Source: Mesaphorura yosii (taxonomy: Eukaryota; Arthropoda; Collembola; Poduromorpha; Tullbergiidae). Taken from it: a DNA stretch of 64,000 bases. Under the pieces are notes generated by a model. The model saw only the letters and a program-made list of their open reading frames with translations. It was not told where the DNA came from and did not search any database. The translations under genes and the position numbers were made by a program. Of the stretch, positions 40,101 to 55,100 are shown piece after piece (within the stretch, counting starts at the first letter, position 1; each line of letters begins with the position of its first letter). The stretch is from positions 186,001-250,000 of the forward strand of contig WIXG01000038.1 in assembly GCA_009869945.1 (NCBI GenBank), written 5' to 3'.

Positions 40101-43100
40101 GGACAACTTGCTGAAGAAGAGAAGAAGATATCGAGGATAATTTATAGCCAAATTCAAGTTCAATGTAAAGGAATCAGGAAATTGGCGCTGTTTGCGTGTC
40201 AGAAGAGAGTGCAGTGCAGCTTACACGGGCGACTCGCTTTAATTAATCAGAGAGCAGGTTTGACTTTCCCTGCGAACACTGATGAAACGAGGATTAAAAC
40301 GGGATCTTAAAGTCTGTGTACACAATTTTGCGAGAGCTATACGGAAAGGAGGAACTGTTAAGCCGGTTTCAGGGAGAATTAAGCAGCAGCGCGGAGAGAT
40401 TTTAGGTTGCATGTGAGAACGCAATATAATAAAGCGGCACGTGAGCGTAATATTCTCTAAAATTTGTATTATTACAAAAATGCAGCTTAAATGGTGGCGT
40501 TTTACAAAGGAGATGAGATATGAAGCAAAGCACAAAGAAAGCAGTGATAACACTCTGTGGGGTCTGCCTACCTGGAATCAAATCCACTTCGCTGCAAAAA
40601 TGAAGAATGCAAAATGCGATACGCGATTTGCGAACGCGTGCATTATGAATTCGAATTTGTCCACGGCGAGCGCTGTTCGCTCGCAAAATTAGGAAGCGCA
40701 GCGGCACCGGCGGTGTTTTCTTGGATGAATAATTGAGCGAGTTTAATTTGCATATGAAATAATGGCTCGACTGCTCCACTTTTGTCTAACACGTGTGTTC
40801 TTTCTCTTTTCATGGTCGCACCAGGGGACTGCTAATGGAGGGGCAAGGAAGATTTGATGAGGCATTGACTTCGTATCGATCTGCAATTCATTTTCGACCA
40901 AGACTCGCCTGTAAGTTTACTTTTTGCCTTACTTTATTCCAGCTACAGCTCTATTAGTACAGCAATAATAATTCATGAATATATTTATTTAATAATGTAA
41001 ATACACGACGACGACAACGAAGAGCACAAACAAGAAAGAACGTCTTGTGTGTACACGGGCATAATTCACTTCACTCACGTCAGCGACAGCTCTCATCAAT
41101 CTAGTTCACTCATTCAGTGATAATAATAATGTATATTCAATACTCAATACGCAACGCATGCTCGCATTGTTGTGCAATGTGAATGCTTGCATGCAGAAAC
41201 TTTCGCCAACGCGCTCCTTCCTGTCCGTGTTTGCTCCGTCCGTGAATTGTGATGACTGCTTTTGTCACTACAAATCGATCGAATACCGCCCGACACAGCG
41301 CAAGCCGCAAAAGGCCGTGAAACTCGTCCGTGGCACATTGTTTGAGAGCATTTGATTACATCGTGCTGGATTAATCTTCGTACTTTGTCCGAGTTAATTG
41401 ACTGACCACATGCATGCGAGTCCGATTCGAGCCTGATGCCTGTCTAAATACTGCTTCTTTGTTTTGGTTGCCAACGATGGACGATGAAAGGCATCAACCA
41501 ACTGTCTGTCTTCGTTTCTGTTGACTTTCGTCGTTTGTCTGAACATATCAAATATTTACATTTCATTAAGGCCCGGCGAAATGACAAAAATGTTGAGTTG
41601 GGAGCAGAATCGTTTAAAAGTGGGCATGACAGCAGAGACGGCGTACTCGCGTACTGTGCTATGCTTCTTTCTTAGCTGGCACACTTAATAACGTTACATT
41701 ATTTAATTTATTCGGCCGTCCAAACAAACACAAAAGCACGGGGACAAAGTTCGTCGCGAAAAGCACAGGGAAGCTCGTGTAATTGCACATGAGGGTGAGA
41801 GTGCAAATAATTCCTTTGCTTTGCTAAGGAGAGGGAGACCAGCAGCAGAAGTATTTGGCTCATGTTGGACTGACCAAATACAATTACTCGATTTACCCAC
41901 AAGCAGAAGAGTATAAGCCTTAGTTTAGGGGAGCATTGCACTGAATCATCCATTCAAGATTGAAGTTTATCATTTCTTCGTGCCGTGGCGTGCCTTCGCT
42001 TTCATTTATCTTCACTCAGCGTCCGACACATGCACTATGCACTTCAGTCAGTGCAATGCAGTGCGGTGCGGCTCGGAGTCTGGCAATGATTTGTAGTACG
42101 TGGATGCATCACCTCAGAAGAGAAGAGTCAGAGGAATTACTCATACGCATTTGTACTCGTACTCGTTTCATTCTCTCCCCCCTAATAACAATGTGCAGTG
42201 AAAATACTCACAGTCACACGATATTGACTTTTCTTCATCATTTCGTGCAGTTTTTGGTACATCGCGTCAAGCTTTCTATTCCCTTTCTAAGTCGCCCGCC
42301 CGTGTTTGTTCCGTGAGGAATTTATTGCAATTGAGTAATACGTATTATGAATGCTACGACGGGAGCTAACAATGGCAATAACAGAGTGCAGCAGCCCCAT
42401 GAAGAATGAAGAATGCAGGGGCTCGCTGGAATATCTGCGTCCAAATCTGTTCAACAGCCAGTCGCGTCTAGCGCGAACACAACTCGTCTCTGGCGCGCTA
42501 TCTCAATGTGCCATGTCCAACAACTTTTACAACCTCTCGACTCGACCACGTTTACACTTCGAGCCTCCCTCCGACTTTAACAGATTCACTTTTTGAAGTC
42601 CAATTTTCACCACTGAATAATTCCAAACATGGGTTTTGCAGTTTGCTTTCACAATCACATAAAATTCACATCATAAAACCTCGTGGTTCGTGGTTCCATT
42701 TTCCTTCGTGTGGCAGCACGACGAAACCGACGCATTTCTTTAGTTGACTCAATTTCCTAGCCTCTCACCTCTTTTACACACCTTCGAGAAGGAACTTTAT
42801 GTTTCTGTACTTTATGGATGTACAAAGGTCGTAAGGTGCCGTGCTAACATCTGCACCCAACTTGCATGAAAATGTGATAATGATTTTTTCACACGGCCAT
42901 TCAATTCTTGTTGCACAAAAATATGCCACTTCGGCCCTAAAATGTAGATTCAATGAAAGAGATTCTGCGAGATCCCTCCAGGCGTCGCATTGAGAGAAAA
43001 CGTAAACGAGAAAGTACCCGGTGACGACATTTTCCCGGGAGGAGAAAATTAAGACCTTAATTGTCCAAGTTGGCCATTCTGAGAAGGAAGATCGAGTGGG

Positions 43101-46100
43101 CTTAATTAAGGAAAGGGCAAACGTTCTCGCGGCGAAACTCATAATCTAAAGCTAATAAATACTTATTACCTTACTTTTACCATTAAATTTAATGGAAATC
43201 GTAATCATAATTAAGTATTTGGGAAGGAGCATAAGATGCTGCTTAAACGACTAACGACTCTTTGGCTTACCCAATAAATATTTATGAGGACGTTAACCTT
43301 CTTGAAGTGCTTCCAAACTTCTGACTTGCTAAGACACAGTACACGGCACAAGGTACCTGTCTCGACGTTCTGTCTTTCGCGAAAACTTTTCGTCTTAATT
43401 CATTAACGTTAAAACTCCTTAACGAACTTGCCCGAGCGGAGTTTAAAATTCTTTGGAATCGCGAATCGAGAAATATTAAAACCTTATTTGGCAGAAGCTG
43501 CAACCTGCTTATGAACTTTCTTTTTGTGCTGTTTGACGGATTAAAACTTTTTTGTCAACTTTTTAAGTGAGCGTAAAATAAGCGTGTTTTACGTTCACAT
43601 GTATTCACATAAATTATGACTGGATTTCAGACGCCGGTCTTGTTTTCCGTTCAAGACTGTCTCGAATAATATTTTTAATGCACTATCTAAATCTTGGATT
43701 TTGTCGTAAAAGTAGTAAGCGGTTTGTACGCTTCATCTTCGCCAAATTCCAGCTCCCAGGAATTGAACGCGATCCTCGGAGCGCAATTAAAATCCATAAA
43801 ATATGAAATCATAAAGTGCATGACGGGGAAATTATTATTAATACATTGTGCCTGGAGAAGCCAATTTCAAGTTGATTAGTTATGATGCTCGTTTCGCCGT
43901 TATGCGAGTGGGATCGTTAAACCGACGTACCAATAATTTAAGTGCGCGCATTATGAACATAAATTCATAGCGCTGCCTACGCTACAACTTCTTACAAAGT
44001 ACATTGTTTGGTGAATGCATTAGGAATTTAGTGAATCCATTAAAGCGGTTTTATGAAGGGGAACTTGGAAAGAATCAAGACGACATGACTGACATTGCCT
44101 CTTGCTCACTTTTATGGCTTATTAGAACCTCGTTCCCTTCCACAGCAAACAGCGAGGAGGCAGGAGACAGACAGATTTTATGCCCTCGCCATCCGAGTAG
44201 ACTAGTCGGTCGTGATTTAATCATTTACAAAGTAAATATTAGACAGAGCACAGAGCAGGTATTCCGTATTCGTACAATTTATGCCATGCCCACTCTCGTA
44301 AATTCCGAGAGTAGCTAATAAACCTCTTTTACGCTTGCAACATTATTCCGGGGATTTGTCGAATGTGGTAAACACGAGTGATGATGAAACCTCCATGCGC
44401 ATAAAATGCGCATTAATATAATTGTATAAATTATATAAATTACTGATCACGAGACAAGGTCTTTGATTTAATTCAACGTACTCGGTTTAGTAGCCTCAGG
44501 CAAATGTGAGGACTCGAGTAATTAATTCTTGGCTTCTTATGTTTGCTTTCACCATTCGCTGCAGTGCGTAAGCAGGAAAACAAGAAAACAGGAAGTCGAG
44601 AAAACAAGCACAGCCACAAGACGGGAGATTGAAGGAAGTAATGAATACGTTAAAATTAGCGAAAACTTCTAGCTAGGCTACGTGGAAAGCCGGCTAATAA
44701 GTTATAATTACTGGGTGCGGAGAAAGGCTGAGTTTGAGAACGAAAAATGGCAATCGAAAAATGTGCGCTTGGCTTTTTGCAATTTCGCGTTGCAACAGGC
44801 TATTATTAAACCTCGTTCTGATACTGCCTGAACATGAGCCCCGGTCGCCAGCCCGCTATATTTTCTCATTCATGACAGTGAAATGTGGCGGTTGCCGCCC
44901 ATTGTAATCTTAATTAGACCATTTCGTGAGAGACGCGCACAAAGTAAGCATGAGAAAAGCGTTTATATTCTAAAAACTGCACATGCACACTGATTTTACT
45001 TTCATGCACAATTCGGCTTGCGTTGAGAATTGAGAATTATCATCGCATGCCGCCGCCGCGGTTCCGCACATTTGTCCATGCATGTTCACGCAGTTACATT
45101 GCAGTACTACTTTATGGCTGTTGTAACATTACGCAATAAATAATGCTCGCGTACTGAGGAAAAGCTGAAAAGTTAAAATTACATTAATGTAAATAATTAT
45201 TATGAGATGAAACTCTGTGATAATTATAATATATGCACTCAAATTACAACCCACACGTGTACTGGCGACTCCTCTTCGTTATTGGCCTTTCAAGCGCACT
45301 CGTGCCTGCCTTTCATGCGATCTATGCGATATTCGTTGCTTCCACACGTGGAATGTCGGCAGGTTGTCATTAGCGAACCAAATCTGATGATGTGGAGTCA
45401 AAAAGTGAACGCACTCGCGCTAACTAATTCTCTGTAATTACGATGATGGCTGCTTCGTCTTGTGAAACCAAAGCAGGGTCGGTCGTAAGCCTATGGCGTG
45501 GTACAGGAAATTCTTAATTAAATTGGTCCCGAAACCTTCTAAAAGCTTGTGTTCTTCAAACGACAGCGTAGTTCGCATTCGCAATCATGAAATGACGACG
45601 TGGTGCTTCGTAGCTATCGTAAGCTTCTTAATGATTGCTTGGGGTAACGTGAAACTCTGGATTTTTAGGCAGGCGAGTTCATTTGAAAAGGCAGGAATAG
45701 CAAAGTTGTCCAAATATTAATAAAGTTCAGACAAGCGCTGAATGTTGGTTTGTGTTTAAATTTAATTTCAGTTTAGAACGATAAATTAATGCTATTCAGT
45801 CTGGGGCTTGATGAAAAGGTTTTTGTTGTCATGCTTCATTTGAGGCAGCAATAGCAAAATGCTAAATGCGTTCGCGTTCTAGCTGGGAGGCATGCAGTGG
45901 GCACGTTTCTATTGTTGAGTTCATAATGAAAGTTTCCTGTGTTTCTTCCGCCTGTGCTTCACTCCGTGGAATTATTCATCATGTGAGTCTACGCAGTTGG
46001 AACAATACGCACTCTTGAAAGCATAGCATTAAGCATGACACGGCTTTGTATACATAATGAATTTGCCACTGCCTGCCTGCTGCACTCTGTCCGCCAGACA

Positions 46101-49100
46101 ATAGGTTAAGTGAGTGCCTGGCATGTAGTCCGAAGCGCCGTGCGCCCGACTTGACAGAAACGCTGAGGGACGTCTGTACTGCAAATAGCAAATTTAACGC
46201 GTGGAGGAAGCGTGCGTAAGATAAACACAACACGACGACGCACATTCTTTATGGCGGCGGCAGTGGCAATATCTTACTGGAGAAGATTATTTCTCCTCAG
46301 AAACCCTATTTTCCTATGCGAGCAAGTGCGCGTGCACGGAGAAAAGCATTGCATTGAGAAATGACCAAGTAAAGTCCTCGAAAAAGATTTGAGCGTCCTG
46401 AGGCCACACATCATTCATCATCACATTCTGAGTACACTCAATTCAGAGACAATGGCCTCTGAAGACTTTCGATATTCACTTTCGCACATCGGCTAAATAG
46501 AAAATAGAATAATAATGCCGCGAAGAAAAGTCGGACGCGCAAGCCAGCCAGCACACCGTTTCTTGCCTCGAGCCTTTCTTTTCTGCTGTCGACCAAAACC
46601 ATAACCTATAAATATCATTTACATTTTACACTTTCTTCTACTCGTTTGACCCGCGCTCTCGCTCGAGCCTTTGAGCATGTCGAGAGGAAAGTTTCACAAA
46701 GAAAACTCATCAGGACTCCAACCAGCCGAGAGAACTCGCGTCTTCGCATATTCTCAAGTTCAACCGGTGAATTCTCAGCAGCGGCAACTTTACACACAAA
46801 AACACTGCACTCTTTACGTACACGCGTATTGTATTGTGAAGGCATTTTGCTCAACAAAAGCCAAATAAAAATTACATTTCAGCCTGCTTTCCTACTTCCT
46901 TTCATGTTCTAAAGAAATCAAATATGCTCGTATGCGTATGCGTTTGAGTTCGCGTCTATTGTTGCCAACGCCATTTGTATCCACATGCTCGCGTGCATCA
47001 TTACATTACAAATGATCGCATCAAATGAATCATGTGAATTTCCTTGAATACAAAGAAAAGCAGCTTAACAGAATGTACGAAAGCCTGCAATTTCTGAGTC
47101 TGACATATCTGCGTGGATATCCGATCAATTTCTTAATGCTTGAGAACTATGTTTAACACGTCGTTATCTGTTTGCACTTTGCAGCGGCTTACTTAAGTCT
47201 GGGCCAGGTGCTGACCCGACTGGGAAGAACGGCGGAGGCGATGAACATTTACCAACGCTGTTTCCAGCTCTCTGATAACGGAATCAAGGACCTGCGAACA
47301 CACGTCGAAGCAAAAGTCTCAGCCCTGCTCCGATTCGGGAATCTGCTTGTTGAGGAGGACGACGACGCTCGAGCAGCCATCAAGATTTATCGAGAAGCCG
47401 TCAATCTGATGCCGCCAACATACTCACAAGCACAGGTCAGTAAGTCCCTGCGTAAATGTCAGAGAATAGCACGGTTGAACAGACAGCAGTTTAAAAATCG
47501 TTCATCGAGACAATATTCAAGCCAAAGTATAAAGCGCGGACTGCTGAATGAAAGAGGAAAGCATAAAGCACTGTTCCGTTGGAAGTAATCGAAAATGCCA
47601 AAACGCGTGAGACAGGCAAATAGTCTGAGTCAGGACCTCATGGCCGATAAAAGGAAAATCAAATACTGTACGAGCGTTCAGCTCGATTCAGATTCTGAAC
47701 TGACCAATTCGGTGCAACCTTCTCCAAATTTATGGACCATTTATTCAGCTATCATTAACCATTATTTTGCAATCTCATTCTGCTGGTTTCTGTTCTGTCG
47801 CACGCGCACACTCCAATTTTACTTACGAGATTGGACGTTCCGCTTCACGAGTCGACCGCACCGTGGATTCATGTCTTTATTTTATTGCTGGAGCACTTCA
47901 ATCCAAACCAAACCAAACCAAACAGAACGATAAAAGCCTGGGGACGATGACGATAGTCGCAGCAGAATCGTATAACCTGGAACAGAACGAAAAAGATAAA
48001 TACATGTCAAGTGATTGGACCTTTGGGATTCGCTGTCTTCTTTTTTCAAAAGTTCGGAAACCTCAAAGCAGCTCATAGAAGAAGTATAGGCTAGTCTAGT
48101 CTAGTCTGCGGGCAGAAGTAACTAATGTCATGTGGGTCTGAGCATTATTTTTGTTGGTCAAAGTTTACTTTTGATAATGCTGTATAAACTGCTACTCATG
48201 TTCGCGACCGATCTTGCGACCACAAGTAGCAGCAGACGGACTCTCACGGCCGTGATCAATGAAATCAGAAGCCAACTTTTCCCGTCCTCGTGAGTTGCGA
48301 GCTCACAAACTCAACTGTCGACTCGGACTCGCGTCTCTGTCTTTGGTTCAGTGAATAACGTGAGTGGGAGGCACAAGACCGCAAAATATTGTTCGGCTCC
48401 TCCAGAAGCGGAAGCATTATAAATATGACAAAGTCAAAAAATAGAAAAGGTTAAGTAGATTGGTTAGAAATGTAAGAATACGAATTGGACAGATAACATA
48501 AGTTGTGTCATAAAATAAGGAGGAGAAAGAAAGAGAGAATGAAGGGTGTCTTTTGTTCTGGTTGCGGTAGGAAGTGAATGCGGAAAAAGTATAAAATGTG
48601 AAAGCGAAAGAGTTCAGTTTCCGAACCAACTCAAAGTTGTTTCCACTCTTTTTGTTCTTTGGGTATTCCTGCTTTCGAGTGCCCTTATCTTTACTGTCTA
48701 TTGAGTATCTGCTGCACTTGCTGTGCTTGACTACGCGGGAAAAGAGTAAAACGGGAGGGGACAGGCGCACCAGGCGCGCAGAGAAATATGCCAGATAAGT
48801 ATTTATCGCAGTAGACAAGAATGAAAAAGTACAGTATTTTATATATTATGATAACATTCCTGTCCAAATGCAATGTGCGAGGAGAACAATGAGAATTATT
48901 CGCGAGGTCTGTGACTGGCTTCACTTAGAATCGTAGAAGCTGCATTTCGGGAAGAGAAATCTCTTACGAAACCAAGCCACTTTCCTTGTCCAATGAAACA
49001 AAACCCTGACAGTCAAAGCCAAAGCGGTAAAAGAATAAAATAAATAAAAACCCTTGACTGACTTTTTCTAATGGAGGTATAATAAACAGGATGGTCAAAA

Positions 49101-52100
49101 TCACTTGCCGTAGGTGGGCAAGAGAAGAGAGCTGTGGCATTTGAATTGGACACGAAGTTGCACTCCACATATGCAAACTGTGTGGCCCAGTGGGATACAA
49201 ATCATGAGGTTTTAGTCGGGACCTTGAACAATTTGACACCTCATCCACATCCATGAATTTCCCAACTTTGAGACAGTCGTAACCTGAGCTTTTCGACTCC
49301 ACTTTCACGGCTCGAGTCTGTTTCTGTTTTCGTTTATGCGAAACCGCCACGCGGGAAGATTTATGTCATGAGATTCCCGGTAAAATGAAACGTTGGTTGT
49401 TTTTGGGTTCCCATACATACTCTTCGTATTTAGATTAATAGTCAAAATTTATAAATCCTGTTGGATTGCAAGCTGTTCAGAGTAACGGTGTCGTTGCTGA
49501 AGTACACAGCTAAATGGTTGTAGCATCGAAAGAGGAAATAACCACGCTATGCTGGTAAAGCAATGGCAAATAATAAAAACCACAGACAGTTGCCTCAGTC
49601 ACGGCTTCAATCGAAAATGTAAATACAGTGACCGATCAGACAAGTAATTTCATCTTTGACTGCATCCATCCACAGTTAATAACCTGAGTTCGTATTTCTT
49701 TTCACTCTCGCGTGTCTTCGTCGATAACGCTCCGACAAAGCTCTCCTTCCATCATTCTGACTCATCCCCGTTTTATCCGTCTACTTTTTTCAATTTTCAA
49801 AAATCCTTGGAGAATATTGTCTTCTTGTTCTTGTAAATTCTCAAGACTAGGAACGAGACGAGAAAGTGAAAATCCAGCTCAGAAGATTGAAACCGGAAAG
49901 TGCAACACGGAGTTGAGGTCTTTATTCCGTGGATGAAAGCAAACTTTCCGTCTTATTATAACTCACGATAAATCGTGTGCCGCTTTCTTTGTTCGTGCAG
50001 GGTTGAAAATTCCGTCTCGCCTGGCGTCTGCTATTTGTCTTATATTTTATTGTGACAAATGAAGTCAAACTTTCCATTTATATCAATAAGACTGTCTCCA
50101 CAGCAGCCCGGAAATTACGACTCAGCCGAGCTGAGGCTGTGGAATCTCCTGCGTAGTCTTTAATAAATTTATAAATTGTTTCTGCGTCTCGTGGAAAGAG
50201 TTTGAAAAGAGAAACTCAACCTGCCTTTCACTCTCGCTTCGAATTGTCGTCTGCTCTGCCTGACCTTTGCTTTCGCCGTCGTGTCTGTCTTTTACTACCG
50301 CCTACCGCGCCAGTGCTCAAGAAGGTAGTAGTAAATATGCCTTGGCCCGTGCAGAACTCGTCTTCCCCACTTTTTTACATTTATCTTAATAAGTTCTATT
50401 TCTGGAGTAATAAGTCAATTATCCTAATACATCTTCTCCTCTTGTTCATGTTGTGGTTTAAAGATTCACTTTCTCCCCTCGCGCTCGTACATAACCTTTT
50501 CGCATCCAATTTACAACTGCGTAGATAACGGCGGTTTGGGTTCAGCACAGCAGTTTGGGATCCGGCAGCAAAGAAACCTGAATAGAGTAGTAAACGCGAA
50601 ATGGGAGTGTCTGAGAAAATTACTGCGTTTCGCTTTAGTTCTTTTCTTATGATGAACGTGCGAGAAAAACTTAAGACAATTGCTCTCTGTTTTGCCAGGA
50701 AGTTCGTTCCTTAACAAGCTAACCTTTGCCTTATTATTTAATCTTGACGTTCCCAATATTTCTGCGTGTGCCGCACGCATTAATATGACAAAGCCTGACT
50801 GATAGTTTAATACAATACGTAAAGTCAATTAAATACCGCGTAGAACAATAAAAACGAGTTCACGGAAGTGCAGTTCAGTTGCACGGCCGGAAGGACGTCG
50901 AGCTGCAAGGGCAAGGCGAGCCTTCACTTTGATTTATCTTTCACTTCATTATTACAATCACTTTGTACATGCGTGCATGGCGTGCCGGGCGAATAAAGAA
51001 ATAAATTGCGAGTTAGAGAGCAATTTCACTCTTTCCATTCTTACTACGCTGCGCTGCGCCACGCCACGTTTGGTTTCATTCATAGGTTAATCTATTTAGA
51101 AAATAATAGTCTGGCTTTACTTTCCTTTGCCCTTGTAATTGATTAAGATTCACGTGTTCCTTGCATTCACATTAAAAGAAAGTCGTTCCCGGAATAATGG
51201 AGGCTCTGTCGCAATTTTAACAGCTTGCACAATACGCTGGAGCTTTGCATTCTGTGAAATGGATGCAAAATGTGCGTATAAGCGTTTATGCTAAAGCATT
51301 AAGTCGGAATTTCTTCGTTAGCCCTTCCCGTTGCGTTGATGAACCAACGAACCAAGACTGCTCCAAGTTCACATTTCTTGGTCTCTACTTCATAATACTC
51401 GTGGCTTATAGTTTTTCACGTTTTTCTCACTTCAAGGTACTCCCTTCTTCTTTTCCAATATCATTATCTCCTGAAAAATTACACCAATTTCGTCGCCAAA
51501 ACTTAAATCCTTTCCTGCGTCTTTGTACCTCAGCTTTACTCGGCTCAAGTAAACCCACCTCCTTTTCTCTCTGTTTCGGGACGCAGATAAGTGCACCGTG
51601 CTCCAATGAAAGAGACGCGGAGCGGGATTAAGAGAGAATATTGCAAATGACATTCTGGCATTCTGAGCATTATCATTTTTATTTCTTAAGCCATTAATTC
51701 GCATACATTTTCTCCGTCAAGTTCCAGTACAATGCATTCAACTCTCCTTTTGTAGACGTAATCGGCCACAAGCAATGAAAGAGACAAATGATTCGATATG
51801 CTGTTTCTAAATTGAGTAGCAGTTTAAGTCGTGGCAATTTGCAGCACCTGATTACAAAAAGAAACTTATTTTTTGTAGTCCCAGCAATTTTTTGTATCCC
51901 ACAAAGTTTCAGTAAATGTGCACAGCCTGTGTATTTGTGAAGTAGCATTGTATTCGGCGCTGGGAACCTGCCTGCTTGTTCTATCATTCAACTTTTTAAT
52001 CTCCTTAATTGATAGTCTGAAGATTTCCAATGCGCAAATGCAGAGAAACTCTTGACTTGATGCAGCTTTAAGTAAATTACGAGAAACTGCACCCGAGACG

Positions 52101-55100
52101 AGAAAAGCGACAATTTGTAAGCTGTCAAATTTCAGTTCGAAACTAACGAGACTTGTTCGTAAGCGACAGGATCATCTTTTAATTTCCCTCATGAAATTCC
52201 CGTTTCGAACAGGATGACGTACGTGTCTCCTTTCATTATCCCGAAATTCAGAAATAAAAACCAGTTGCAAAAACGACTCATCAATCTCCTGCCCGTGTCT
52301 GCGCTTTAACTTAACTGCGTACAGCAAAAGGGCGAGGATTCTTTTGCTATCCCGACCAGAGAACAGGAAAAATGAATGGGGAAAACGCGCGTATCACAAA
52401 GAAAGGGAAAATAAGATTTCAAAAGATAGAAAACCCCTGCGGAGTGACAATATCGATTTATTAGTCATTTTCTGAATTAAAGAATTGACTTTTTTCCTCT
52501 GGCTCCTCGTCTATTCATGACGCTGCTGCCTTTCTGTGTGAGTGAGCGAGTAACACATGCTATGAATATAATTTAACTTGTCTTCTCCCGTTTGGGAAGC
52601 TGAAAGTCAGATCTTTCACTTTCACTTCTGCCTTACCCGCGTGGCAACATTATTCTTATTAAATAAAGCGGTGTAAATACAAGCGCAACCAATGCAGAAT
52701 TTCGGCATGATATTGGATTTTGAGCAAAGGAATCTATTTTCATCTCTTTTCTTTCGCACATTATGACACCCCGAGATGACATTATGAGCCCTGCTGCTCT
52801 CCTGTCCGCTTCTCCTCCCTTCCTCTCTCAGCCTGACTTGAGTGCGTCTCAGATATGTGCTGCTAATACATGAATTTTATTGTTGGACGACAATAACACT
52901 GCAGGGTATTTTGGCAACTTACAAAAAGTGCAATAGAACTCGAAATCCAAATATATTTTCCCGCTTTTACGTGGAGTTTTTTCATTCTTTCGTTTCCGTT
53001 CACACATAAGCAATGAGCTGGCTTTTATAAACACCAATTGAAGTCACTTTATTACTCCCGGCATGACTTTTCACTTTCGCCATACATTTTGAGGGAGAGC
53101 AGGGCAAACAGGGCCGGGCATCAATTCGAAATCTCTGCGAACCCAAGTTTTATGGAACAATATGAATAAAAGCCAGGGCTCAAAGGCCAAACGCAATAAC
53201 CGCTGATGTATTCGGCAGTCACTCACAAGGCATGTATGAATTTCCCTATGTGTTCCGTGTGTCTTAAACAAGCGCACCAATAAAAAAGAATCATTCCACG
53301 ATTTGCCTGTGCTATTGTTATCATAGCTATGCTATTTTGGCTGCATTGGCGACAAAAATGAGGTCCATACGAGGAAAACATTAGCATCATAAAGAGAAAC
53401 GTAAATGACGACCCGAGGGAAAGGGTGCTAAATTACGAGTGTTAAAAATCCGGGTTAATCCGCCCGACAAGGCGGAGAAAACGTGTACGTCTCGACCATA
53501 AAACCTTCACGCCATTTTTTCATTTTTTTCCTGTGCTCTCTCATGTGTGGAACCCGAAGTGAAAACGCGTCGAGTAACACTTTTATGGCACTTGAACGCG
53601 CACGTTGTATTATGTCGTCGTTAAAGGCTAAATTAAACGACACCTTCAGCCCGACCCCGACAAGCGCGAACAAGGCAGGAACATATCTGAAATGCAATCT
53701 CGTCTAATGCGGCTTGAAAATATTATTTTATGGTTACTCAAGCCTCAAAATTTGAATAAGTGTAATCTTGATTGAGTTGTAAAAGAGAAAATGATTTTCG
53801 CACGTCTTTTATCCCCTTCATCTCGACTCGCAGTTCCTTCGCACGGTCAGAGTTCAAGCAGAAGCAGGCTTATTGGCTATTTATTCGATTTTAGTAGAAT
53901 TTAGTTTCAAATATCGCTGCTCTGCTCTGCTTGTATTTGTAACACTCACCATATTTTGTTTGATTTGTGCAGAGTGTCTACAACGCAATGGGAGAAGCGC
54001 TGTACCGAACCGGCGAGGCGTCGGAGGCAGAGGAGTGGTTTAAGGAGGCTCTCAAGAAGAAACCGGATCACATCCCGGCACATCTCACCTATGGAAAAAT
54101 GTTGGCCAGGAATGTAAGTACTGCCGGTCCGTGATTTCGGGTCGACTGACCTTTTCCAAGTCACTCCAATCTCAGGCCATGCTTTCACGCAAATGTGAGC
54201 ACGCATATGTGAGCACGGGTCAAGGCTCTCTAATTTAATTTTCACGAGAGCAGAGAGCAGGTGGCAGTGAACATAAGGATCCATTCTATTGCTCGTATGT
54301 TAAATGCTTTCAGAAAACAAGACTCCTCGAAGCGGAAAGTTGGTTCAGAAGAGCGAAGAAAATTGCACCTGCTGACTCCTCAGTATATCATCATTATGGT
54401 AAAAATAATGACTTGAATCTTTACACTTTTCCTTCCGCTCCGCGACTGCGACGATGCAGTCTTTTAGTTATGGCCACGTTGAAAAATTGCCCGAATTGTG
54501 TGATTCACAGGGCAATTTCTATCGATCGAGAGCAGACATGACGAGGCGGCGGAGGCGTACGTCACTGCAGCCGAGCTTGCCCCAAACGATTATGACATCA
54601 TTGTTGGTGCCGCGAATGCACTGCGACAAATTGGGGACAATATCAAGGCGGAAATTTATTACAGAAAGGCTGTGGTTATTCGACCAGAGGTAAGACAAAC
54701 TTAAGATTGAGTTTCAGAATTATACTTAATTCCAAATCATGCGATATGCGAACGCCGACGAATGAAATAATTATTCGAGTTGAGGGTGCATTACGCATTA
54801 CGGTTTTGTGCGAGGGAGGAAGGAAACCTAGATCGCTTTACTTGCGTAATAGTAATTTCCCCTCTCCAGCCATTTTCGTGCCGATAATAATATCCAAGTT
54901 ACAAGTCATTCCGGACACGAGTCTGGTTCGGTGAAGCATCATTGACAAAGATAAGGAATAAAGATATCAAATCTCATGCCGGAGAGCAGCGGCAACTCTC
55001 GGCCATGTTCTCCTGCTCACACGAGCATTTATGAAACCATTAGCTAATCCGGAGCCCCGAAACAAGAAAAGTTTGGCCAAGCCAGAGAGTCAAGTTGCAG

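Larger units (their letters stand above)
47436..53972 (+). other. TMTC2: TMTC2 intron 5 (6.5 kb)
   Basis: Donor GTCAGT; acceptor TTTGATTTGTGCAG. It contains (CCAAA)4 at 47903-47922 and CTAGT x3 at 48091-48105. Otherwise it is unique sequence with no supportable gene. Confidence 0.9.
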
